A DNA stretch of 64,000 nucleotides, taken from positions 186,001-250,000 of the forward strand of contig JAUZTG010000013.1 of the NCBI GenBank assembly GCA_030734395.1. Direction: 5' to 3'. Shown here piece by piece: positions 31,021-43,007 of the stretch (its first letter is position 1; each line of letters begins with the position of its first letter). A model generated the notes under the pieces. It searched no databases and was not told where the DNA came from. It saw only the letters and a program-made list of their open reading frames with translations. The translations under genes and the position numbers were made by a program. The DNA is from Sarocladium kiliense. Its lineage: Eukaryota; Ascomycota; Sordariomycetes; Hypocreales; Sarocladiaceae.

Positions 31021-33379
31021 TCACGTCTTCCCATCGAATGCCGCAGGCTTCCACTCATGGTCCCCACCAGCTGCTGCTGCTGCTGCTGCACCACCCGCCG
31101 CCGCCTGTCCATCCGCAACCCGCCCTGCCGCTGCCGCTGCTGCAGCCGATGCTCCAAGATTGGTCGCGTGGCTCTCAAAGTCTGCCGATCCTAGCCAGTA
31201 TAGTGTGAAGAAGACGAGCACGTGGAGAGCGACGCAGTAGCCTGCAAATAGATTCCTGCTTGTTCGAGATTGTAGCACCATTCGTGTGATGGAGTAGACT
31301 ACCCGCTCGGGAAGACTCATTCGTTGGTATGCTCGTGCTGATTCGCGGCCGCGGAAGGCGGCGAAGGGGGAGATGTTGGATTCGTACTCTTTGCGGTACC
31401 GGTCGAGCCCGCCTCCTGGGCTGCTGACCCCGCCGATGGATACTGTTGAGGGGTTTGGATTTGTTGCGTAAGCTGAGGACGATGATGCTGTGGCACCTCC
31501 GCGGTTATACGTCGAGACATAGCGAGTCTTCTCGTAGAGGTTCAGGTTATCTTTCTGCAGGGCGGCAACTTCCTGCCGAAGCTGTTGAATCGTCCTGTGC
31601 GTCTCCGAGATCTCGTGCTCCAGCTCCGTGTTCTTCTTCCTGAACCGGTCACGCTGTGCCGTCACCATTGGTAGGATACCAGAGCCACCGCCCATCGGCT
31701 CTCGCTCGCCGGGCCCGGACCTGGGGTCGATGCCGCTGATAATAGATGATGTCGGCGAGATCCGGCCGCCCTTGTTACGGCCAACATTGCGCGTGACATA
31801 TGTCCCAGCGACGGATGCTCCTGACGGGAAGGCATTGGCGCCTTCTGCGTGCATGTTCTCGAGGTCGCTCTCAAGCTTCTCATTGAGGTTTTGCGACTTC
31901 TCCAGCTCTGCGTTTGTCCTGGACAGCTCCTCTTGGAGATCTTCCAACCGTGTCTGCAGATCTTGATGCGACACACGCAAAATGGTGAGCTCGTCGCCAA
32001 GCTTCTTGTTGCGTGATAGCAGAAGCTTCTCCAGAGTCTCTCCCTTCGCGCTCTCGGCAACAGCCCCTTCAAGCTGTTCTCTCGCATCGTCGTCGTCGCC
32101 TGTCGCAAACTCGATGCTCTTGAGAACTTCAAGCTCCTGCTTCACATCGTCGTAGTCGCTCCACTTTTGCACCTTTGCCTTGAGGGTGTCCTTTTCCTCC
32201 TTTAGTAGTTGCACCTCCCGCTCCATCGATCGCATCTTGGTGTCGAGATCACGCTTCAGCCCATCCTTCTCCACTCTGGCGGCGTCGAGTCGGCGGATGA
32301 GGGATGAGTTTTCGGAGCGCACCCTCATATAGCCAGGGTCATCCTCAAGAGAGGTGTCGGGATGCGACGTCTGAGAGGCCTTGGCTTGTGCGAGCTCGAT
32401 GCGCATGTGCTCATTGCGAGCCTCCACCTCTGCAAGTCGCGAGCTGGTCCTCTCGAGATCGGCGTGCAGCATCTCGAATTCGGCGCTCGAGACGTGGCCC
32501 TTTTGTCCATCCTGCTCGTCGCCACTCTTCCCGAGGCGCTGGTTCACTTCGTAGCTAGCTCGGATCTCGTTGAGGAGGCGTTCTTGATTCTCGACCTTCT
32601 CTTCCAAACTCTTTTCTTTCGCTTCCCAGTTGTCTTTCTTTTCGTCGAGCACAGCAGTCCAGGATGATTCGACCTCCTTGACCCGACTTTCAAGATTGTC
32701 CTCTAGCTCTTTGCGAGCAGACCGCTCGGTTTGTAAACGGGCTTCCGTCTCTTCCAGTTGTGAAGTAAGCTTGGCGACGCTTTCTTGCAGGTGCTTGTTC
32801 TCCTCGGTGAGCTTGGGAACCGTCTCCTCCGACAGGAGCATCGCATCGACGGAGGCTTCGAGCAGAGGGTACGGGTCGGGCACATCGGACAGTGACGTGT
32901 AAGCTTGTAGGAACGCAGAGTTGGTCGTCTTTGAATGGTTCGTTATCAGATCGATAAAGGTCTGGTACGCTGAGCCCAGTTGTTAGCAAGCGAATCATCG
33001 TCAGTTGGCCTTTCAGTTATACCTTTGAGCAACCCCTTGATCTCGGTGAGCTTGGTGGCGTCATCGTATTTGCGGAAGTCCTTAGTCTTCTGTGCCAGGT
33101 CCTTTCGCTGGACAGTCGAGTCGCGCTGGTAGGCGACTATTTCAGACGCAGTGTTGTCGAGGTTCGACGTCAGGGTTGTAAAGTCCAGATCTGACAGCTG
33201 GTTAGCCATTGCTGAGTGACAGGACTAATCAGGCTCGTCTACTTACTCCTCCATGCGGAGATGGCATGCTGGAACTTGTTGGCGCCCTCGAAGGTCGGCG
33301 CATTGCTGGCAGTGTTGGCAGTATCCGGCGCAGCAGCTGAAGCCTCCTCGATGGCAGCTCCAACGGGGATGTCGGACAT
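31021..33379 (-). CDS. COY1: CASP/Coy1-type Golgi coiled-coil membrane protein
   Basis: Three exons (33379-33247, 33190-33023, 32969-31021) give 749 residues. After a short N-terminus (ISAWRNLDFTTL and DLAQKTKDFRKYDD, the conserved start of the CASP/Cux-related family) come about 400 residues of heptad-rich coiled coil, a Ser/Gly linker, a second coiled coil (RDRFRKKNTELEHEI) and the CASP C-terminal domain with RYRKEYESNISPFAAFRGRE and SLPERVVYSITRMVL. One membrane span lies at about residues 674-694, followed by a 55-residue lumenal tail that is unusually alanine-rich (two runs of seven Ala). CASP proteins are Golgi tethers that act in intra-Golgi retrograde transport. The gene is divergent from a CORVET-subunit gene, so two trafficking genes share a promoter. 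Confidence 0.9.
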
Positions 33380-33964
33380 GGTGACGGGCTCTCAAGGACG
33401 CTCGCGATACAAGAAAAGACTAACTCATCCGGGGAAGCTGAGCTGAGAGAAGCGTGGAGTCGAGTCTGGCCTTCAAAGGATTGTCGTCAGCAGGAAGTGA
33501 ACCGGAAAGATGCAGCTAAAGGATCGTTCGTGGACGTGTCCCCAAGGGTTGTCGCGGCGCCTTGACGCACTAGGAGATGCAGGAGGCCAGAGCCATGCCA
33601 CGCGGCGCCACGGCAGGTGCCACACCCACTGTAGCAATCAACAGGGACACTGTGGCGCAGCGGCTCCCAGTAAAGCTTCACCCTTGTGACAGCGTACTCC
33701 GTAGTGCTGTGCCTGGCCTGGCGCCTTGCCCCACCCCAGCTACGGCGGCGCGCAACGTCAACGGGCAGCAGCTCAGCTCCATCCTCCAACCGCCCGCCAT
33801 CGCCGTCGCCATCCAGCCTTGCGTACTTGGGCACCTGACGACCAAACACGACGACACCATCGCCTCTCTATGGATTGCAGAGCGCCCCTGGCAGCGCGTG
33901 GTTACTTGGGACTCGAATCTAGAAATGTTATAGGGACCGCCACTCCATCGGATGCACATCAGCA
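33380..33964. promoter_or_regulatory. Divergent promoter of COY1 and VPS3-like genes
   Basis: 585 nt between two start codons with no coding sequence supported. It contains GTACTCCGTA at 33694-33703, the complement of TACGGAGTAC that also occurs twice in the gene-poor region further right. Confidence 0.5.
33694..33703 (-). repeat. TACGGAGTAC motif, copy 1
   Basis: Exact 10-mer also found at 50521 and 52595. See the finding on this motif. Confidence 0.4.
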
Positions 33965-36900
33965 ATGACCACATCCGGCTCCAGCCATGCGCCTGCGCTG
34001 GAAGCCTCGCGACAGCCCCGGCAAGATGAGGGCCCCTTCGTCCTCCAGTCCCTCCTGGATGATGTTCCGCTCTCTGCCGAAGGGTCAAGTCATGACATAA
34101 AGATCAACTGTGTTGATTATTGGGGTTTGTCGGACCACTGAACGGGAAGCCGGATCTCATGTCGCTGACGCCGTTGCACCTCTCTCTGTACAGAACACAA
34201 TCTCTACGTTGGCACATCGGCCTCAGAACTTCTTCATTTCGTCCAAATACCCCCCGACCCAAACGACAAGGCCGGAAGACCCGTCTATATCCTCGCCTCA
34301 CGGCTCAACCCCACACCCCCCGACACCAACGGAGCGCCGGCCGGGTCACAGCCTGGCGTTCAACAGATCCTCCTGTTGCCTCGCATCGGGAAAGCATGCA
34401 TCCTCTGCAATTGGACTGTCAGCTTCTACTCGCTCCCAGAGCTTACACCGGTCGATAAGCCTGTCAAGAACTGCAATTGGATAGGTGGCGTCGATCTCAA
34501 TGAGTCGCTTCAGGACGCTAGCCCAGGAGAAAGTAGAGATGTCATCCTGCTCCTTTCCACAAATCAACGGATACAAGTGGTCCGAGCCGTGAATGAAGGG
34601 CGTGCGCAGGCCGTGAAGGTAGGCAATCGAAACGGTCAGGTTAGACTGCAGGCATGGGACTAATACGGTAACTAGAAAATTGCACAGGGTGGTACAACAC
34701 TCTTCATTCGACGAGGAACTATTGCTTGCGTCGCCGACGGCTCAACCTACTCTCTCCTCGACATTGAACAGCAGCTGAGGATTCCGCTCATGAGCATTTC
34801 GTCATTGGACGACGATACTCCTCAAGAAGATCCAGGGCCAGCACATACCCTTGCTGTGGAAGGTGGCGGAGGCATCTCTAGAAGCGCCTCCTCGGCGCAA
34901 GCTCGTTCTCCTGCGGCATCACAGGGTCACAATCGTAGTACGAGTCTTGGTGGCGATGTGCTCGGCAACATCCGTCGCCAAGGGGCCTCTGAAGATGGCA
35001 CTTCAACCGATATCCAGCGCTCGAGCTCTCCACTCGCCAAATCATCAAGTCCACAGCCCCCGGACGATGCAAGTTTAGCTCCGCCGCCAGGGGACAAATC
35101 TCTACCCGATGTACCATCAAGAGGCGGCACGCCCGCGCAGGGCGCCGACCTGAAGGCGAAGCCAAGTGCAGTCTTCCTTCGGCCGCATATTGTTTCACCA
35201 ACATCAGAGGAATTCCTGGTCGTTATCGGTAAAAGCCCTCGAGACCCAGGCATCGGCATGTTCGTCAATCTTGACGGCGATGCCACGCGCGCACCGCTGG
35301 AGTTTGCTCGCTACCCGAAAGACCTCGTGGTAGACGGCACAACCGCTGACATGGTGTCATCACGCCCTGACTTGACCGAGGAAGAAGAAGGTTACGCTCT
35401 TGCGTCAATGACCCAGGAGTTTGATGATGGCTTACACAACGGTCTGGAAATTCAACCCTTGGTTATGAGCGAGGATGGTCCGAAGAAGTACTGGCTTGAG
35501 GCTGAAGGCGTTGAAAAGTCATCAGTCTATGGCATTCGATCTCTTGCTAGTGGCGAGGAGACGTCATTTGACGACGTTGTGAAGCGCATATGCCAGCGCC
35601 GCTTCACTCCCTTCTCCATGAGCGTTGAAGGCTCAGCAGTCTCTCTAAAGAGCTCTGACTCTCGGACAGCGCTGTCAATGGAACGCTTGTCGAAGGAGAA
35701 AGAGCTGTTTGATCGCGACTCTGACTCGGGTGAATCGTTGCCTGACGGGTGGGAAGCAGCAAGAAACACGGAAGAAGAAGACTTTGTTAGACGGCTGTCG
35801 CGAACACAAGCCAGGTTGGCTGTCTGGTCAGGGGCGCGCATTTGGTGGGCAGTCCGCAACCCATTGATCTTGCAGATGGACGCTCGCATTGACGCTGCGT
35901 GCCCGCCAAACTACGACTTTTCCTTAGCAAGCAACAAACGAGCGATCTTCTCTTTATTGGGCTCAATACGCAACAGAGATGCCAGGTCGGAGCTCGAGTT
36001 CATGACCATCGGCTACCTGCAGCAGAAAGCTGGCATCATACTATTGATTCATCTCCTATCAACAGAAGGTCAATCAGACTGGAGCAATGCTGAGTTGAGC
36101 GCCTTGGACGACGTGCTTGTAGAAAGCAAGCTTGACGCCAGAGTTGTCTTGTCACTTATACCCGGGGTACGCAACGAGATCATCGAAGGCCGACGGGGTA
36201 TTTGGATCTACGGCGGTGTAAAGGACGCTGCACTGACCTACCTCTCTGGTGCAAAATTCGAGAAGACGGTGAAGAATGCCGTCAGCAGCCTCGAGCCCGA
36301 AATTCTGCAGTTTCTCAGACGGTTCCTCACTTCCTGGCGAAAAATGAAAGGTTTCGGAAGTGTGGCGGATGAGAACGAAGTGTTCAGGACCGTCGATGCT
36401 GCACTACTCTTAGTTCTGCTGGAGCTGGACCGGCACTCGCCAAAGGGACTGAATAAAGGCGGCGCTGTACGAGCTGAGCTCTATGACCTAGTTGATAAAG
36501 GCGTAGACTGCTTCGACCGAGCTGTCGATCTGCTGGAGTCATACCATCGACTATTTGTACTGAGTCGATTGTACCAGAGCCGCAAGCTTGCTGGTGATGT
36601 CCTTGCAACGTGGAGGAGGATCATCGAAGGCGACCGGGATGATGGGCAGGAACTCGAAGATGGCGAGCATCGTGTGCGAGAATATCTCCCAAGGCTCAAC
36701 AACCAAGCGCTCGTCAGAGAGTACGGCGTGTGGCTGGCCAATCGCAACCCAAAATTGGGTGTTCAGGTGTTTGCCGAAGATCGAGGACGAGCTCCCAAGT
36801 TTACCCCTACTGAGGTGGTCGAGATCCTGAAAGAAGAGGCTCCCGACGCCGTGAAGTACTACCTCGAGCATCTTGTCTTCGGCAAGGGCAACACTGCCTA

Positions 36901-37684
36901 CGTCAACGACCTGATCGCGTACTACCTGGATGTCGTAGTGAATGACCTGGGCTCCTCTGAAGCCAAGCGAGAAAGTATAATGGCAACGTATGATGCCTAC
37001 CGAGCTTTACAACCGCCGAAGCCAACGTATCGTCATTTCCTGGAAGACAACACACTCCCCAATGACGAAGTATGGCAAAGTCGGCTGAGGCTTCTTCAGC
37101 TGCTCGGCGGTGGACAAGACTACAATGCTAGCGCTATTCGAGAGCGTCTGAGCAGTCTCCCCGGCGATCTTCTCGTACCGGAGACCATCATACTCGCTGG
37201 CCGCGAACGCAAGCACGAAGATGCACTTCGTCTGCTTGTGCACAAACTTGGCGATTACGACACAGCCGTATCATACTGTCTCCGCGGAGGCTACACAACC
37301 GACCTCTCGCCTGATGGCCGCCGTCCTTCTGACGAATCTGCCTCTGCCGCAGCCACCATTGATGAGCAACGCCGCCTCTTCCGCGCAGTCCTCGGCGAGT
37401 TCCTGACCATCGAGGACATCAGTGACAGAGTGGAGCAGACAGGCCGACTCCTGGAGCGGTTCGGCGGTTGGTTCGAGGTCGATGAGGTCATAGCGCTGAT
37501 TCCCGATGGTTGGTCGGTCGATGTCGTGGCTGGATACCTGGTGGGAGCGCTCAGGAGACTGGTGGCGGAGAGGAGAGAGAGCAGCGTGAGGAGGGCGTTG
37601 AGTGGTACGGAGAATCTGAGGGTGGCGTATGAGCTTGTGGTTGGAATTGGGGAGAAGGGGCCGAGGATTGAGGCGGAGAACTGA
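33965..37684 (+). CDS. VPS3: VPS3/TGFBRAP1-type vacuolar sorting protein (CORVET subunit)
   Basis: Three exons (33965-34124, 34194-34618, 34676-37684) give 1197 residues. The N-terminal part forms a CNH-type beta-propeller: INCVDYWEHNLYVGTSASELLHFVQIPPDP joins precisely across the first intron, and RRGTIACVADGSTYSLLDIEQQLRIPL follows the second. A Ser-rich insertion interrupts the propeller (about 205-310). The C-terminal half is alpha-solenoid, with the Vps39/TRAP1 segments around FRTVDAALLLVLLELDRHSPKG and APDAVKYYLEHLVFGKGN. Vps3 links Rab5-type GTPases to the CORVET tethering complex on endosomes; the HOPS subunit Vps39 is its paralogue. The GTS-x-ELLHF and propeller motifs fit the TGFBRAP1/Vps3 branch better, but the choice is not certain. 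A second possible acceptor 12 nt downstream of the chosen one is also in frame. Confidence 0.85.
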
Positions 37685-37798
37685 TGGGGATAAATGGTAT
37701 TATATAATATTTACGAGATGGGATCACGATGAACCCTTTAGCTACCCCAAGGTGCCCGTGTCTCCATATGCAGCTTCCTTTCACAGCTATCCACCTGA

Positions 37799-38776
37799 TC
37801 AATCATCATCTCCCGTCCATCCCTCGACCCTCCTCAACACCGCAACAATACACCATCTCTTCCTCATCGCCGGATCTTCCTCCTCCCTCCCCTCCTCCCA
37901 CTCCCTCTCTTTCCCATCCACATCCCTCTCCCAAATCTCCTCCACCTCCAGCCCCAACTTCTTCAACCTCTGCCTCTCGAAGAACCGCGCTACAACCTCC
38001 CGTCCGGTGTGGCATGCTCCTATGCAGAGACATCGCGCGGTAGGGGATAGTGACAGGAAGTAGGTGACGGATTGGAGGAGGGGGTCGTGTTGCCACGGCA
38101 TCCAGAGGCAGTCTGCTAGGAGGATGCGGTCGAGGGTGTGGCGATGGGAGAGGGGGAAGGATGTGCTTTGGTGGGGGGTGAGGTCGCCCCAGGCGTGGCC
38201 GTGGACTTCGACGGAGGATGGGATGATGGCGCCAGGGAGACTTCGTGAAGCTGTGAGGTTTCTTGTGATGTTCCTCCGTAGAGGCTCCAGGATGGTCTCG
38301 GAGGGATAATCCGTTGCAACGACCCTCTTCGCCCCAACCAGCCCAGCCATGATACTCGGCAGACCCGTCCCAGATCCCATCTCCAGAACACTCAAGCCTC
38401 TGACATCGAACAACGAAGCCCTGCCCTTCTTCCCCTCCTGATTCCCATCCTTCAAGGCAGCTCCTTCCAACAACTCGGCGAGCAACAACGCCGCATTCCA
38501 GAGATAATGACTGAATAGCTTGCGGTCTTCATCGGCGCTGGGGTCGGCGAGACGCAGGTGGAGGGGGAGCGGGAGGTAAGGGGAGGTGTAGAGGATGGAG
38601 GAGTGGGAGTCGCCGTGGAGGTTGGGGGCGTCGTCGGGGAAGATGGTGGCTAGAGAGGAGAAGAGGAGGTCTTCTGGTTCTTCTTCTTGTTGGGTGTCTT
38701 GGGGGTGAGTGGTGTCGTCGTCGTCGCCCTCTGCTGTGATGGCGCGAAGGGTGACGCGAGAGGTGAGAGCTGGCAT
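37799..38776 (-). CDS. EFM7: EFM7/NNT1-type protein N-methyltransferase
   Basis: A single exon of 325 residues, a seven-beta-strand SAM-dependent methyltransferase of the METTL21/nicotinamide-methyltransferase-like group. SYLWNA (about 89-95) precedes motif I VLEMGSGTGLPSI (130-142), VVATDYPSETILEPLRRNI follows as motif II, and DRILLADCLWMPWQHDPLLQS provides the post-I region with a DCLW in the place of the family's D-x-x-Y/W. In yeast, Efm7 methylates the N-terminal glycine and adjacent lysine of elongation factor eEF1A. The resemblance supports that group, while the symbol is tentative. The C-terminus is rich in Glu/Arg (EREWEEGREEED). It is convergent with the VPS3-like gene, with only 114 nt between the two stops. 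Confidence 0.83.
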   Translation of the reverse strand: MPALTSRVTLRAITAEGDDDDTTHPQDTQQEEEPEDLLFSSLATIFPDDAPNLHGDSHSSILYTSPYLPLPLHLRLADPSADEDRKLFSHYLWNAALLLAELLEGAALKDGNQEGKKGRASLFDVRGLSVLEMGSGTGLPSIMAGLVGAKRVVATDYPSETILEPLRRNITRNLTASRSLPGAIIPSSVEVHGHAWGDLTPHQSTSFPLSHRHTLDRILLADCLWMPWQHDPLLQSVTYFLSLSPTARCLCIGACHTGREVVARFFERQRLKKLGLEVEEIWERDVDGKEREWEEGREEEDPAMRKRWCIVAVLRRVEGWTGDDD

Positions 38777-39906
38777 TGTGGATGTGATATGATACCGATG
38801 CTGGAGAGGGTTGGCTGGTGATACTGAGGATGCGCCGAGTCCAGTAGTGAGACCAGAGTCTTTTCAACAAAGTCACCCTGTCCTTATCTCAGTTCAGTGT
38901 ATCGCAGGAAAATCACCAGCAGGATATCTTTCACACACAAAAAAAAAAGTGAAGCCATCGTCGCATCCGATTTTCAACCCAGCTCATCGAAAAATTGTCG
39001 CATGGCCCCCCTGCGATCCATGGTGGAGTTGGCGCCATGCGTCATAGTGCATCTAGACAACCAGCTACAGACAAACGCAGTGTAGGAATGCGAGACTTAT
39101 TCATCGTCTTGACCAGTATCAATCAACTGGCTATCTAGAAGGCCATGAGGCTCAACTCTTCATAGACAGAAAGACACATCACCAAAGGACCACATGTTCC
39201 AGTTCAACTTCAATCGGATTTGCATTATCTGCACTTTGCCTCACTGCTGCGTGCAATTATCTTAACAGGTCCATCCTCCAGCTCCAATTCAAATCCCTTC
39301 CAGCTTCCTTCCCATCCATCCTGCGGTCCAGCGTCATCCAATAGTAAGAGTAGGGTATCAAGGTTAAGAAAAATAAAAAGTAAAAAAGCGATCCATCCCA
39401 TCCGTGGTGAGCCCGTCCGTCGTCAGTTAAAATCAAGGCCCTCCGTTCAAGTTCGCGGCCGTTAAAAGCATTAAGAGGGAAAAAAGAGGAATAATCCTTC
39501 CGAGTTCCAGAACAGCCATTATTCCGTCTCGCGCAGAGTCGCAAAAAGGGAGAGAAAAGTCAGGATTCTCCCAAGTATCCATCCAGTGCTGAGTCCTCCC
39601 ATGCGCCGTACCATTTTGGTTTCTTTTTGGTGCCATGCCTCTAAGGAAGTCCAAGGGTTCGCCGTGGTCATCGGTATGTATATGCATTAGCCATTGGTGC
39701 GAATTTGGTCGTTTGCTTCTCCCCGCAGGTTTCCAATGGTACCGAAGATAATACTGATGATGATGCCTTGGGGGGTGCGATGTGGTCGTCAGGTTGCTTG
39801 AGATATGTCGTGGGCTATGATATTATATATGTTTGGGGGGGTTGTGAGTGTTTTGAGCTTCAAGCAGACGTCTTGGTATGACCAAGGGCCCTTCCGGTCG
39901 TGTCGT
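38777..39906. other. Intergenic region between EFM7 start and C2H2 gene 3' end
   Basis: No gene is supported. Includes a 10-A run near 38939-38948 and should contain the promoter of EFM7 and a long 3' UTR of the C2H2 gene. Confidence 0.5.
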
Positions 39907-42900
39907 TTAGACCTGGCCAGCGCCGGCAAGCAACAGATGCATTTCGTGTCGCTGCTCCTCGGTTGGGTCATCAGAGATCCACGGTCCCTTCTCCTCCTCG
40001 GTCGCGCTGTGGAATGCCTCTGCGCGCCTCAGAGTCTGCACATCGAGGTCTGTGATGTAGGCCTTGGGGTCCGAAAGCTGGAGGCGAACCTCTTGCTCCG
40101 TGGACAACATCATCTCATCCTTGTGCAGCCGACGAGGACCGTCAAAGGCGCAGAGGACACGCTTGCGCATTGTCATCTGGCCCTTGTCAAAGCCCCAGGA
40201 AGAGGGGTAATCACGCCGGTGCTTGCGGCCACGCTTGGTCTGCAGAGTTGGGACACCACCCTTGGAGTGGGTGAGGCCCCTGGACTTCTGAACGCCACCT
40301 GCTGGGTTCATCTTCTTCTTGAGAGAGGGAGACTTGGTCGACTTGGAAGAGTCATCGGCATCATCATCATCCATATCCTCATCGTCATCCTCGTCCTCAT
40401 CCATGGAAAGAGTTTGTGTGGTAGTAGGGAGGTTGTTCTTCTCCAGCGTCTCATGAACTTCCTGGTCGTCCTCAACCTCGGCCAGGCGTTGTGCGTTGAT
40501 GGCCTCGGCGGGATCTTCCTGCTGCACGATGCGCAGAACACAGTCATCGAGATGCTCATAGAAGTCCTGCGCGTTGGGAAAGGTTTGCGAGCAAGTGCTG
40601 CACTTGCCAGTGGCGTCGGGAGCATAACCAGTAAGCTTCTTGCCAGCAGCCATGCCGGTGGTGGCCTTCTTGCGGCTGTTAGGTGGGGTCTGCTCGACAG
40701 CATGCACAGCGGTCAGATGCCTCTTGAAGACATCGGCGCGGTTGAACGACTTCTCGGCGGCGGAGCCGGAGCCGGGACAGAAGCCACAGACCATGTTGCC
40801 CTTGTAGTGGGTCAAGGTATGTCGGTTCTTGTCGTATTTGCGGGCAAAGCCCTTGATATGATATTCACATGTCTGGATGGGGCACTTCTCAGGACGTTCT
40901 GTCTGATGCGTGAGCATGTGTGCCTTGAGATCCTTGAACACCTTCCCGCAGTCGGGATGGGGGCAGCGCTGCTTTTCCTTGGCCTCATCGCCAGACCCGA
41001 AGTCAGCGGAAGATGGAGAGATGAAGCCGCCCAGGCTTTGGCGGCGCGCATTCGGATCCATGGCAGCGGCGTAATGGTCGTGCTGGAACGCAGTCACTGG
41101 TGCGATGGACGGCTGGAAAGGCGCAGTGTGCGACGGGCCGCTGTGGAGGAAGGGTGACACACTGCCGTTGCGCAAAATGTTAAGCTGGGGGGAGGCGGCG
41201 ATAGACGGAGAGGCGGGATATGCGTGGGTAGGCTGGTGGTGGTTGAACTGAGCATCATACTGGTGTTGGTGAAGAATAGTCATGGGCGGCGGACGACTGA
41301 TCTCGGGGTGGATCAAGGATGGGTCTATTATGCAGAAGCAAAGAGGAGGGTGGTTAGCAAAAAGAGAGTTCGTCCGAAGTCACAATCTGACAATGAGACA
41401 AGCGCAACAGAAGACGCGATGTGGACGGACCAGCTCGGTCGGTCAGCTCGGAGTGTAGCGGGGATCGTCGCGACATGTGGGGGGATAAGACCACGATGAC
41501 AGGCAAGTCAGGACAGGAACAGGCCAGGTAAGGGGAAACAAGGTTTGCGGAAGCTGGCGGGAGGGCAGGAGAATGCGGCCTCCTACTCTGGCGGCGCCCG
41601 CGACATGCTTCATGGCCACTCATAGGGCTTCAGCGGTCTGACGGGAGGAATGTCACGTCGATGACGATGGTGACGCTGTTGAAGAGTGGCTGTGCTCGTG
41701 CTGTGTCTACCCTGTGTCGGCGCTGTATGTGTGTCTGTCTGTGTGTTCGCTTGTGCCCCAGAGTGTGTCTCAAGCGACAAACGCGCAGGAGGCCACCACC
41801 AAGAGCCGACGCAGCGGCGATGTGGACCACCCAATGCAAGGGAGAGCGCCAGAAGCGACAGCGACAACAAGCGACACGACAGATGGGGTAATGGTGGGAC
41901 GGGGAGCCTCAATCTCAGGCCCAGGATGGTCACCTCAGGGCCTGTCATGGACGACACGACACTCCCAGATTGGGAAGCCCGAGGTCGCCGACTCCCACTG
42001 TGGCGCCATCATCTGCGCCTGGAAGCGACGGCCACAGCGAGTCCAGTGGTAGAGCAAGGGCTGGGTGGCAGCACGCCAGCCAAGCAGGGCTCACAGAAGG
42101 GGAAAGGGTGGGAGGGGGAGGGCCGGGATGGAGACCTTGTCTCACACCGCACCAACGGCATCTCCGAGCGGCCGCCCAACCACAATCCAGCACACCCAAG
42201 GGTCCTCAGGCGCCGTGCGACACGTCTTCAGGACGCACTCTGCAACGAATATGGCCATGCCAAGGCAGCCCCGAAGAGACACCGCTGCTGAGCCCGGTAC
42301 AGGTGCAGCCCACGAAGTGCTGAAAGCCCGGAGATGAGAGTCCAAATGAGGTGACAGATGGGCAACATCCCGCATGAGAAGGCAGAGAAGACGGGGTGGG
42401 AAGCAGAAATAAAGCACACAATGACAAGGAAGAAGAATAAACAGAAATAGACAAATCACTTACCGACGAATGTCTTGCCGCCTCCAAAATCCAGAACAAA
42501 ATCATCCATGCCGTGTCCGCCGAAAGTCGTATACTCGCCGCTGCTAGCCAGGTACTCGTTGCTCACAATCGCCGGCTGAACACCTGCCATAGACACCGGG
42601 CCCCATTCGGTCATGGATCCGGGTCCAGCCTGGCCGTGATGTGACTGTGGTGAGCCGATGGCAGAAGATGCAGCAGAAGGCGCCGAAGTAGTTGATAGTG
42701 TTGAAGAGCCGAGTCTCATGTCGCTGTCATCTCCGTACATGCCTGGCGATGCACGGCTATGGCTGCTGTGCTGGCTCACCATGTATGGTGCTGAAGAATC
42801 TGTGTACATGGACTGTTCGAAGCCGATGGTCGAGGGTGGGTAGACCTCAGTGTGCTGTTGGCCGGGTCGAGGGCCATACAGTGCATCCGCAGGAATTGTC

Positions 42901-43007
42901 ATCTCCATGGCAGCAGAGGTGAAGGCAGGTTCCGGATATCGATTGTACTCGTCTCCTTCTGGGTGATGTGGAAACATACTGAGAGGTGATTCGGCAATTG
43001 CTGTCAT
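39907..43007 (-). CDS. C2H2 zinc-finger transcription factor with a 1.1-kb intron
   Basis: Two exons (43007-42464 and 41324-39907) give 653 residues. The intron is 1139 nt, GTAAGT...AATAG, and joining gives KTFVDPSLIHPEIS, a natural continuation. The N-terminal 300 residues are low-complexity (Ser, Pro, His, Tyr), as in activation domains. Three C2H2 fingers follow: Cys302/Cys307-His317/His321 (CPHPDCGKVF), Cys329/Cys334-His350/His354, and Cys361/Cys364-His384/His389 with an insertion (CGFCPGSGSAAEKSF). A further Cys pair (CSTCSQTF) with DFYEHLDDC may be a degenerate fourth. An acidic stretch (about 480-505) and a basic segment (KRGRKHRRDYPSSWGF) complete it. I recognise the fold and the fungal conservation of the C-terminus, but not a named orthologue. 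The gene's upstream region is the 13.5-kb gene desert, a setting typical of developmental regulators. Confidence 0.82.
41325..42463 (-). other. Long intron of the C2H2 gene
   Basis: At 1139 nt it is far longer than the other introns in the window (46-241 nt). GC-rich, with a TG-repeat-like tract around 41720-41760 (gtatgtgtgtctgtctgtgtgtt). Several open frames cross it on both strands, but none looks like protein. No additional exon that keeps frame was recognised. It could hide a regulatory element or an alternative exon. Confidence 0.6.

Noticed and set aside
39805..41157. 450-codon open frame on the plus strand
   Set aside because: It is exactly antisense to the second exon of the C2H2 factor, whose zinc fingers are unmistakable. 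The antisense product is Leu/Val/Gly-rich without motifs, a by-product of GC-rich codon use.
41686..42291. 201-codon plus-strand frame within the long C2H2 intron
   Set aside because: Arg/Gly/Ser-rich random-looking translation; lies antisense within an intron that joins two clearly coding exons.
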